64,000 bases of DNA, from contig CM030711.1 in assembly GCA_017979445.1 (NCBI GenBank), forward strand, positions 2,108,001 through 2,172,000, written 5' to 3'. The translations under genes and the position numbers were made by a program. The stretch comes from Akebia trifoliata. Its lineage: Eukaryota; Streptophyta; Magnoliopsida; Ranunculales; Lardizabalaceae. The notes beneath the pieces are model-generated. The model did no database searches and was not told the DNA's origin. It saw only the letters and a list, made by a program, of their open reading frames with translations. This document shows, piece after piece, positions 47,598-57,554 of this stretch; positions within the stretch are counted from its first letter, which is position 1; the number at the start of each line of letters is the position of its first letter.

Positions 47598-50500
47598 TTA
47601 AATGGAGGTAGAAGAAGCAGGCTGTAAATTCTGGGGAAGCTCTTTTGAAACTTCGAAGAAGTCCTGAAGAGCGATCATCTTGACGTCGCTGTGTTTCATA
47701 CTTCTTATTGCCTCTGCACTTGCCAAAGCTCCGGCAACAGTAGTTATGATCGGAACCTTATAAGAAAGAGCCATCCTCCTCAACTGACGTCCATCGATCT
47801 GATCGAGAGTATCACCCGAACTAGTTATCACCATCAACTGGATTTGTCCATTAGCAATCATATCACCGGCGTGGGGCCTACCCTCATGCATCTTCAAAAC
47901 CCGCTCCACCAAAATACCCTCTAATTCAAGCACATGGGCTGTCCCAGAAGTCGACACAATGTTGAAGCCGAGACTAATGAAGGCCCGTGCAATTGTTGCC
48001 AGGTGTGGCTTTGTCAAGTCATTCAGGCTGAGGAATAAAGTACCCGAAAGTGGTAGACTCTGCCCGGCAGCGATCTGAGCCTTTGCAAATGCAACAGAGA
48101 ACTCAAAATCAATCCCCATGACTTCGCCTGTGCTACGCATCTCAGGGCCAAGTAGCACATCACAACCCTGGAACTTCTCGAATGGGAGCACAGCCTCCTT
48201 GACCGACATGTGGCTCGGGATTACCTCCTGTGTGAACCCTAGATCATAAAGAGATCTGCCTGACATAAGCAAGGAGGCGTACTTAGCGAGTGGATGCCCG
48301 ATCGCCTTGGACACAAATGGGACTGTGCGTGATGCACGGGGATTTGCCTCGAGCAAGAAGAGTTCCCCGGCTGCTGTGATTGCATATTGGCAGTTCATGA
48401 GCCCACATACATTTAACCTCTTTGCCAACTTCTTTGTCCATAATCTGATTTTGGCTAAAGATGAAGAGGGAATGGTCTTTGTTGGTAAAGAACAAGCAGA
48501 GTCACCAGAGTGGATCCCAGCCTGTTCAATATGCTCCATTATCCCACCAATCACCACGTTACCTTGTGAGTCGGCGAGTGCATCAACGTCAATCTCAATG
48601 GCATCAGATAGGTACTTATCGACCAGAACAGGACGTTCAGGATCCACCTCAACAGCATTCTCAAGGTACGTCACAAGTTTATCGTCACTGTAGACAATCT
48701 CCATTGCGCGTCCACCCAACACATAGGAAGGCCGGACAACGACTGGGTAGCCTATATCCATGGCTATGGTCAAAGCATCGGCTTCACTCTTGGCAATCCC
48801 ACCTTTTGGTTGTTCGATCTCCAACTCGTTCAGGATCATGTTGAACCTCTCTCTATTCTCAGCTGCATCAATAGAATCAGGTGATGTTCCCCATATGCGA
48901 ACATGCCCGACCCCACTGGCACACGCAAGCTTCTTCTCATCAAGGTACCGCTGGAGAGGGAGTGCAAGCTTAAGGGGCGTCTGCCCTCCAAATTGCACAA
49001 TGATTCCATCGGGCCGCTCCAAGTCAATGATATTCAAGACATCCTCAACTGTCAGTGGCTCGAAATAGAGCCGATCGCTCGTGTCATAATCTGTTGACAC
49101 CGTCTCAGGGTTCGAATTCATCATGATTGTCTCGTACCCGGCTTTCTAAGGAATCAAATATTGCCACACAAATCAAGATATTTCATAGAATGTAAGGGAT
49201 AGCATCAAGGATCACCATCTTAAAAAGAAACCGTGGATCTCTATAGCTTCATTTCTTAAAACAAAAGAAAACTGTGAAACATGAAAATAACGAACCTGAA
49301 GGGCAAAGGAAGTGTGGCAGCAGCAGTAATCAAACTCGATACCTTGACCGATCCTATTTGGCCCTCCACCCAAGATCAAAACTTTCTTCCTTTGTGTGGG
49401 AACCGATTCGCACTCATGATCATATGATGAGTACATGTAAGGAGTATTGGCCTCGAACTCTGCAGCACAGGTATCAACCCGCTTATATGCTGGAGTTACC
49501 CCTAGAGACAACCGCCTTGAGCGAACTTCACTCTCGGTGGACTTGGTAGCAAAGGCAATCTGCTTATCACTGAAGCCTCTCTTCTTCACTTCATAGAAGT
49601 CGTCCTTTGTCAATTGAGGCAAGGCCCGCACTGAAAGGAATTGTTCGACATCTAACAGCTCTTTAAGCTGAGTAAGGAACCATTTGTCAATGTAGCTTAT
49701 CTCATGGATCTCATCAACCTTCATCCCCCTCTTCATCGCTGCATATACAACATGGATGCGGTCCGGGCTTGGGACCCGAAGGCCGTACTTCAACTGGTCC
49801 CAGTCCCACTCCAATTCTTTGGTCTGAGCACAACCCCACCCAAAGTATCCGCATTCCAATGACCGAACTGCTTTCTGGAAGGATTCTTGGAATGTTCGTC
49901 CCAGTGCCATAGATTCACCGACTGACTTCATTTGGGTTGTCAGTATCGGCTGAGAACCGGGGAATTTCTCAAAAGCAAACCGTGGTATCTAGAAAATCCA
50001 TTGAAAAAAAAAATTAAAAGGAATAAAGTGGTGATATCTCCAGATAGGAGGAAACAAGTAATATTCTCAAAATAATAAACTGACAACATATTAATTCATT
50101 CAGATGCCTAAAGTAAATGAGAGGGCCAGTCTCAATTATGAGGACATTTCCAACATCAGATATTTTTTTTAAACTATTATCATTGGGAACCCACAAACAC
50201 AAGACTCAAACGACAATGGACATCTTTTGGATAATCTTATATACTAGGAAAATGAAGGATAGATGTCAGACAATTAGTCTTAACAAATAAATTTTAAAAA
50301 AAATTCAGAAACATAGATTCAGGGTTCATGGAGGCTTGGAGGTAAATTCAAGCTTAAGCTCTCATAAAGGATTTTAGCCTCACATGTTATTTAAACTTCC
50401 TTGTCTGGATTTTGAACTGTTTGTGAAATTAGTTCAAAATCCATACAAAAAGATACAGGGGAAAAAATAGTCCACCTCATATGGAAGGAAGACATGATCT

Positions 50501-52429
50501 TTTATTAGTGCAATTCAACATAGATAGCTTAGTATTATTTATAGCCAAGTGTAAGGACGGGAAAAAAAATAAAAAGTTGAATTATCTACTACAAGATTCT
50601 ATCACCAATATATGCACAAAAATCACACCATTAATATATGAGGCTTTAAAAAAGGTCTAGAAGGCATGATAATCCATCTTTTTCAAAGAATCAATGGATG
50701 GATTGTATGCCTCATGTGTTTTTATGTATTTTTATCAAGGCATGAGGCATCTAGAGGAAACCCTGCCCCAAGGCAAGTCTTAAGGAGTGTTCCAAATGCC
50801 CTTTTTACTGGCATAGAAGTTTGGTGTTGCCACCAGGAAGCCTGTTTTTAACGAGATCAACAACTATGCATAGGGCAGGTTTTGAATCAAGTCCATGGTA
50901 TCAACAAAACCACGTCTTTAAATTAGCCATGAAACTACAAACTAACATAAATATTGATGCAATAGACAAGAAACATAATTACTCTGAACCGTTTCCAGTA
51001 TATTTTCACTATAATCTAAATTGCTAGGAAATGTAGAAGGCATGAAAATATTAATAATGCAAACATATGCAACATGAGTTGAGGAGGAAAAAAAATAACT
51101 TGCCTTTGTCACCACATAATCTATAGAAGGCTCAAAACTAGCAGGCGTTTTCTTCGTGATGTCATTTGGGATCTGATCCAACGTATACCCAACCGATAAC
51201 TTGGCAGCCATCTTCGCAATTGGGAAACCAGTAGCCTTGGATGCCAAAGCCGAGGATCTCGACACTCTAGGGTTCATCTCAATCACCATGACCTCACCAT
51301 CCTTTGGATTAACAGCAAATTGAACATTTGAACCCCCACATTCAACTCCAATTTCCCTTATGATTGCAATTGAGTAATCCCTAAGTCGTTGATACTCTTT
51401 ATCTGTCAGAGTCTGAGCTGGCGCAACCGTTATCGAATCTCCCGTGTGGACCCCCATTGGGTCGATATTCTCGATTGAGCATATAATTACCACATTATCC
51501 GCCAAATCTCTCATGACTTCGAGCTCATATTCCTTCCAACCCAACAAAGACTTCTCCACAAGAACTTGCGACGTCAAACTTGCAGCAAGACCTGACTTAC
51601 AGATTAACTCAAACTCCTCTCTATTGTAAGCAATCCCACCTCCAGTCCCACCCAATGTGAACGCAGGCCGTATAATTAAAGGGAACTCTCCAATCGAGTT
51701 TGCAATCTCGAGACACTCCTCTAAAGAGGTCCCAATCCCCGATGGAGGCATCTTGATCCCAATGTTCTCCATCGCTTGCTTAAACAAATCTCGGTCTTCT
51801 GCCTTCTTGATTGCGTCAAGCTTCGCTCCAATCAACTCGACACCGTATTTCTCAAGAGCCCCACTTTCAGCTAAGGCAACAGCAAGGTTAAGCGCAGTCT
51901 GCCCACCCATAGTAGGTAGAAGGGCATCGGGTCTCTCCTTCTCAAGGACTTGTTCGACTAACTCGGGTGTCATCGGGGTAATGTAGGTCTTATCCGCTAA
52001 ATCCGGGTCAGTCATAATTGTTGCGGGATTCGAGTTTATGAGAACAACTTCATAGCCCTCTTCTTTGAGAGCCTTACAAGCTTGGGTTCCCGAGTAATCG
52101 AACTCACAAGCTTGGCCAATCACAATGGGTCCAGCACCAAGTATCATGATCTTCTTCAGATCAGTTCTCTTCCCTACTCGAGACCCAGTAAACGATTCAT
52201 GCTCGTAACTCACTGAGTCAACTCGGTTACCGCACTTAGTAGAACTAGTGAGTGATCGAGTCAATTGGAGGTTCAAAGATGAGGCATTTTTATTCCTTTT
52301 GGTCTTCTTTGAGTACAAGAAGAAGGGAACAGCGAAGGATTTCGACAAGTAAGGTTTCGAGAGCGTGAGATAAGAAGAAGTTGAGAATCTAGCAGAGAAA
52401 TTCTCACATGGATTCATGCACAAACCCAT
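47598..52429 (-). CDS. CARB: Carbamoyl-phosphate synthase large subunit, plastid (1188 aa, three exons)
   Basis: Exons on the minus strand are 52,429-51,104 (442 codons), 49,988-49,296 (231 codons) and 49,145-47,598 (516 codons with stop), all in phase 0. Residues 1 to about 88 are Ser/Lys-rich, like a plastid transit peptide. The first synthetase half starts at GAGPIVIG (98-105) and holds the first ATP-grasp ([32 protein letters not shown]). Exon 2 has the oligomerisation region and [17 protein letters not shown]. Exon 3 has the second ATP-grasp ([33 protein letters not shown]) and the C-terminal regulatory domain. The enzyme makes carbamoyl phosphate from bicarbonate, glutamine-derived ammonia and ATP for arginine and pyrimidine synthesis. 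Length matches known plant CARB. Intron 1 (51,103-49,989) starts with GC instead of GT. Confidence 0.97.
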
Positions 52430-52760
52430 CTCTCTTTCGAATCTCTTCTTCTAAAAAACAGAGATATCTAACAATCAAAACTTGGAGATTTAGGGTTTTG
52501 AGCTCAGAAATTTGTAGGGTTTAGGGTTTTTAACAGAGAAAAAAAAACTACAGAACTAAGATTTTCTGAGAAATCTATGAAAGAGAATGATACAGACAAA
52601 GAAACAGAGAAATTTAAAGATTTGTTACCGATTGAGAAATTAGAATGTTTGAAGATCCATAAACCCTTCTGATCGAAAATTCTCAAGGAGCTTCGTTGCT
52701 TCTAAATGCTCTGTTGAGGTTCTGAAATGCGAATCGAATAATGGGAGAGAGCGGATTTTC
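52430..52760 (-). promoter_or_regulatory. CARB 5' leader with possible leader intron and telo-box motifs
   Basis: On the minus strand, a donor-like CG/GTAAC (intron start 52,628) and an acceptor-like CTGTTTTTTAG (ending 52,451) could bound a 178-bp 5' UTR intron. Telo-box-like AAACCCTA motifs occur inside it (plus strand TAGGGTTTAGGGTTTTT at 52,515-52,531 and TTAGGGTTT at 52,490-52,498). Such motifs are common near starts of plant housekeeping genes. This is inferred from sequence alone. Confidence 0.35.
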
Positions 52761-53663
52761 ATTAAAATTCTGTTCCACTATATCGATCCTGTACTTCTCG
52801 GACTTTGGTTACATCCTACTCCAAATCTCCACATGCATTTTTATGGGGCCCACACTCCGGTAAAGAAGGCCCCATCATGATGATCTTATTACTTTCAGAC
52901 CTTGATAGACCTATGGTCAATAATAAATGGTCATTAGTAAGTCTAACTATATCAAGGGACACGTGTCCTAAATAGGATCCTTGCAGTTGTTTTGTAATCA
53001 ACTAACGGGAGCATAGGACTTTCTCTCATCGATGAATATCTACTTGTATATGGGATCCAATTAGGGTTTCTTTCAGGATAAGAGCTTACTTCTGAATTTA
53101 TTAATATATATAAATTGATGTTTAAGAAAATCTTCCATGTTTCCAATAATTCTGGTTATTTTACATAAATACCCTCGGTTTTGGAGAAAAATAAACTACT
53201 TTATAAGGATAGAAAGGGAAAGTGGAAAAAACACTCGCACTTTTCTAAATAATAAAGACAAGACTGGAGACATGTATACTGTGGTCAACAAGAACCATGT
53301 CGATACCTTTTGATTAACTTATCAGATAAGGTAGGATTATCAATGGGTCGGATCCGTCCATCCCACAATTAGGGTTTGATAAGAGATTTGGGGGACATTT
53401 TGTTAGTGTAAAACATTGGATACATTCTGGATCAGCCCTACCCATATAGAAATGTAAATCAGGAGAGCTTGGGCCAGGCGTCGTTTGGATCAAGTCGGGC
53501 TAAGTTGGGCTGTAACATTTGGAAGGTCCAATTTACAGATCAAAAATCAAAAGCCCAAATCATGGCCCTAAAGGATAGTAGGCTTTTAGGTCAGGTTGGA
53601 CTTAAGGGTTCCTTTTTATTAAAATTAAATTTTAAAAAAAGGTTTTTCTTGCAAAATAAAGGG
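52761..53663. other. Intergenic region upstream of CARB
   Basis: No supported gene. From about 53,480 on it contains GGGCTAAGTTGGGCTG and GTCAGGTTGGACTT phrases, resembling a degenerate GGGCTTGGGC-type repeat that resumes at 53,990-54,140 and near 56,000. Confidence 0.45.
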
Positions 53664-53898
53664 GATAGGTAGGGGTTGGTCTAGTGGCAAGTCGGGCCTT
53701 GATAAGCTCCTCGAGAAGGGTATGTCAAGTGTTCGAAACCCCACAAAGCAATGAATTCCTTGGGGCCACCCTCCAGGGTCCGATTGACCCTCGACTCAAC
53801 CAGTTGCACTTAGTACTTTCTGAGGGGACGGTGTGTGTGACAGTGAGATTAGTCTCCCACAAAGGGTTGGGATACCACGATAAGCAAAAAAAAAAAAG
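53664..53898 (+). mobile_element. tRNA-derived SINE
   Basis: TGGTCTAGTGG (53,677-53,687) fits the pol III A box, and GTTCGAAACCCC (53,731-53,742) fits the B box at tRNA-like spacing. A body of about 140 bp and a poly(A) tail (about 53,886-53,897) follow. A clear target duplication was not found. No protein is encoded. Confidence 0.8.
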
Positions 53899-54154
53899 GA
53901 GTAATTTTATAAATAAAAAAAACATTGAAAATGGAATGGTGGAAAGGGTAGGGGTTGGTTGAGCTTGGGTTGATTTAGATCTTGAATAAGATAGAGTTAA
54001 TGTCGGATTCTGGTTGAGCTCATAGCGAGCTAGACTTCGGCATGGACTTGGTTTCTAAACTTCAAGCCCAAGCCCAGCCAACATTGGCTCCAAGTTGGGT
54101 CGACTCAGATTTTCAGTCATATTGGGCTTCGGGCCCATGGGATTTTCTTTGAAT

Positions 54155-54330
54155 AATGCTGAAGTAACATTGGGGGGACATTTTCTAACGTGGATGTGTG
54201 TCAAAATCATAGATGTTTTCATCAGGATACAAGTGAGATGTCAATGAAAAGAATCTATGGTTCTGACACACATCCACGTCAAAAATATCCCCCATGATGT
54301 ACATTTCAATGCTACTCTAGCATGACTTTT
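54155..54330. mobile_element. Hairpin MITE, CATAGATTTTTC type, long-armed copy
   Basis: The left arm contains AACGTGGATGTGTGTCAAAA then TCATAGATGTTTTC. The reverse complement of the right arm contains GACGTGGATGTGTGTCAGAA then CCATAGATTCTTTTC. The outer arms share ATGCT, GTA-CATT and GGGGGA. The loop has AGGATACAAG. Confidence 0.8.
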
Positions 54331-54539
54331 TTTTTTTTAACGCTTTTACCTACATTGTGCTCAAAATGTAATATAATTAAACTAATGAACACCGTGCCTA
54401 CGACACTGGTCAATCCATCTTGCACGTGTTCCTTACGCGTTGAATATTCCTTATGTATTAAAAATCAAATTATTTCTTTAAAATACGTCAGATCTCACAT
54501 GTTATAGGTTTGGCGACTATAACACCTGTGGAGGCAATT

Positions 54540-55400
54540 TCTATGGTTGGTTACGATTAGGATTAGGTTCATACAAAATCCCAAATTCAAAGAAAAAAAA
54601 TGGGAGAACATCTGTTGACACCCCAACTCTTACTTTTCTTTATAATTGGGGTATAATAAGTAAGAGTTGGGGTGCCAATAGAAGATTAAAACATACTCAT
54701 CAAACATTACAAAGGTTTGGCTCAAATTATAATCCAACGTTACAAAATAGTATAACACATAAGTAGTTGGTTACATTTATGATTTGGCTCATATGAATTC
54801 CCAAATCCAAAACAATTATAATCTTCTATTGGCACCCCAACTTTTACTTATTATCAAGCATTCACTACTACAACAACAAAAAAGGTTTGAGAATTCCTAT
54901 TGGCACCCGGTTTTTCACTTATTACATCCCAATTCTTGAAGTATTTATGACACACCAATTAAAGATTAAAACACATCATTCAAATATTACCAAGGTGTTA
55001 CAATTATGATTAGACTTATAGGTAAAATCCTAAACCCAAAAAAGAATAGAAATCTAGAAAAAAAAAATTGAGTAAAATGATTTGGCTCAAATTATTATTG
55101 CAACATTACAAAATACCACAACACTTGTGCAAACAATTTCGATATTCGGTTGCAATTATGATTAGGCTCATATGAAATTCTAAACCCAAAACAATTTGAA
55201 CTTGTGATATACGATTACATTGTATTTGAGAAGGCACCCCAATTTTCATATATTCCAATTCTTAAATTGTTTATGACACCCAATTAAAGATTAAAACACA
55301 TCAATTAAATATTACCAAGGTTTGGCTCAAATTATTATCTCAACATTGCAAACATTAGAACACTCGTTCAAACAATTTCAGAATCTACAACTGTGGGGTT
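54540..55400. repeat. Higher-order tandem array, CACCCCAA family, about 220-bp period
   Basis: Blocks recur in order: GGTT(A/G)C-ATTTATGATT-GGCTCATA..., ACCCAAA, CACCCCAACTTTTACTTATT, GATTAAAACACATC, ATTACCAAGGTTTGGCTC, CAACATTACAAA. Starts of the GGCTCATA-type block lie near 54,551, 54,768, 55,000 and 55,145. CACCCCAAC occurs at 54,613 and 54,834. Units are diverged and partly rearranged. No coding frame. Confidence 0.65.
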
Positions 55401-56200
55401 AAGTTCTATTTTAAAGTCTCAATCCACTTTGGTATTTATTTTCCCTCTTCAAATGCTGGAAATTTACTCACTCGAGGAGTTATTATTGCATCTTGACTAC
55501 CTCTTATTTTGTATGATTTGTAGTTTTGTTTGAGTCAAGAGGTTCAATACCTGATCGTTCGACAAGCAAGGTTCAATACTTCCATCCGACCCACTCTTGA
55601 AAGAAGTGATGTAAGCTTCGATTCAAATTGACAATCAGCAGAAAATCCCTAAGTTGTCTAGGCCTAATTTACACATTTTTTTCCTGAAATTATTGGAAGT
55701 TGTTTGATATTGTATTTCATCAAGATATGGGTCCAATAACCATCTTAATTTAACTTAATTAGATATGAAATTAAATTTATTATTTGTTATATTTCTTAAG
55801 TTATCTTTTGGTATTAAATTATAAACCTATTTCCGCGTTTTCTTATTTCTTGATTCGACCATTTCATGTAAAATCCTGATCTCATCGAGGGGTGGTTCTG
55901 TACACTATGACGATTAAGTCAATCAACAAAATAATTTTTCAGTTTTAGATATCACATTCCTATGGACCGATTTAGTTACTTGCTTATAATCGTGAAAAAT
56001 GTTGAGCCCAACACGACCTTAGCGGGCTCAATTTAAGGTCCAAGCCCTATTATTTTTTTTGGTAGGCCAAGCCACATTAGTTTCATTGGGCTAAATTGCT
56101 ACCTTTAAGCTTAAGTTTTGTAACCAACCGAACCAAATCCAACAACAACTAGAAGTCAAATGTCCAGTAACGCATGTGTGGTCTATGGATCCAAATTATA
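55401..56200. other. Intergenic stretch without recognisable gene
   Basis: No supported gene or clear repeat, apart from a GGGCTCAATTTAAGG / GGTAGGCCAAGCC phrase near 56,020-56,080 of the GGGCTTGGGC-type repeat. Confidence 0.4.
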
Positions 56201-56212
56201 TGCCACGTGGCA
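56201..56212. promoter_or_regulatory. Perfect 12-bp G-box palindrome
   Basis: TGCCACGTGGCA is a complete palindrome with a CACGTG core, recognised by bZIP and bHLH factors. It is about 1.35 kb upstream of the PITP start codon, in a locally GC-richer patch (56,180-56,470). Any role is inferred. Confidence 0.4.
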
Positions 56213-56539
56213 CTTTAAATCGAAGTCGGCTAAGAAAGCCATGCCATGTAATATGGTAGCTCGCGATACATCTAATCGTATCTGAACGAAAGACTGCAAA
56301 ATGGACACCGTCGCAGTCGGCCCCGGCCTAGTTATATAGAGAGACATAAAGTCCAACGAAACTGCTGCACGTAGCGCCAACGTACCGTGTTTGCGTGTTA
56401 CAAAGCGAATAAAAAAAAAAGATAGAATGCTAAAATGCGCCAGACGAGTGTGATAACCAGCGCGCGGAGAAAAGTATTTGATTATTTTGTTTAATTTATG
56501 AACAATCCTTCCATGTGTTTTCAAACTTATGATAGACCC

Positions 56540-57375
56540 TTTGACTGTGGTTTCTTAAAAGAGATTTAATAAAATGACCTAAATACCACCATCTTCCACC
56601 TTGATCCTGGTGGTAAGAGTTTTAATTCTTTTTCAACCTCAACAAAAAAAAAAAAATCAATGATAAAATGATGCACTAAATTTTATGTGGTTGATGTGCC
56701 AAGTACATAGAATCTTAGTCTTTTTCTTGTGCATCCTGAAGAAAAATCTATGGTTTTGTGCAGTTGCCTTGTCAACCGCATATAATTGAACGTGTCATTC
56801 TGTCACAACTTATATAATAATAATAAAACTAGTTATTTCAACCTCCGAAAAAAGGGGAATGAATCTGTTACATTTCTTTTGGAAAATGTTTTATTGGCTG
56901 CATTGGACACTAAGTTGACTTGACAGTGCATAGAGAATTGTTGATTTTTAAATTTATTTCTTGAGGAAATAAAAATATTGTTAGTTGTGCACTACTAGGT
57001 TAACCCAGTGTCCAACGCGAGTAGTGTAACATGATTCATCTCTTTTTCATGTAATTCCTTGCTAATGATTGAGAGAGTGTCACATTAATAATAAGAGTAA
57101 AACCCCTTTGTTTAAATATGAGAGTTAAGAGGTCATCCATTTCCAAATCTTCAATTAGTTAATGATTTTTTTATTTTTCATTTTTCATTCATTAAGGGCC
57201 ATGAATCCTTGAAAGAGTGAAGTACTTGAGAATACTGATTTTTGGGGTTGAAGATGACGGCATTTAGGTCATTCTCAGATAGTCTCTCTTGGAAGAACAA
57301 TGTCAAGGGGCATACCATCATTTCGAAAATACAGAGGTGTATCTCACATATTTGCCAAAAACTGTTACACTACAA
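56540..57375. mobile_element. Large inverted-repeat MITE upstream of PITP
   Basis: The left arm has GACCCTTTGACTGTGG and AATGACCTAAATACCACCAT. The reverse complement of the right arm has GCCCCTTGACATTGTTC and AATGACCTAAATGCCGTCAT. This is the same vocabulary as the elements at 6197-6816 and 15,283-15,690. A smaller hairpin (56,690-56,780) sits inside. It ends about 180 bp before the PITP ATG. Confidence 0.55.
56690..56780. mobile_element. Hairpin MITE, CATAGATTTTTC type, diverged copy
   Basis: The left arm is GGTTGATGTGCCAAGTACA then TAGAATCTTAGTCTTTTTC. The reverse complement of the right arm is GGTTGACAAGGCAACTGCA then ACCATAGATTTTTC. The loop holds GTGCATCCTGAAG. It is nested in the larger inverted-repeat element. 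Confidence 0.6.
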
Positions 57376-57554
57376 ATTCAATAGGCCTAGTCATGGCGTG
57401 ACTCCTGTTTCTCTGTCTCTCCCTCGCGCGCTCATCTGTTCGTCATCTCCTTGAAGCCTACGAACCCTAATTCTTCGTCTCGGCTGAAATCCTTTTTTAG
57501 ATTTTCAGATTGAGAGAACTGGTGTTAGTCTTCAACAAAAATCAAACTCTGAAA

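Larger units (their letters stand above)
37650..49038. repeat. Unit 2 of the head-to-tail duplication (11,389 bp)
   Basis: It matches unit 1 throughout. It lacks 541 bp present at 32,544-33,084, about 14 bp near 32,500, and one 69-bp repeat at 34,894-34,962; smaller indels make up the remaining difference. It ends at 49,038, where CARB exon 3 continues into unique sequence. This unit is therefore the one attached to the intact gene. Confidence 0.95.

Noticed and set aside
52515..52531. TAGGGTTTAGGGTTTTT suggesting an interstitial telomere
   Set aside because: Fewer than three units; better read as telo-box motifs in a promoter or leader.
53725..53962. ORFs on both strands around 53.7-53.9 kb
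   Set aside because: They lie within a SINE body, which is non-coding.
56183..56524. 113-aa minus-strand ORF in a GC-richer patch
   Set aside because: No motif, unusual composition, and no splice partners or neighbouring support.
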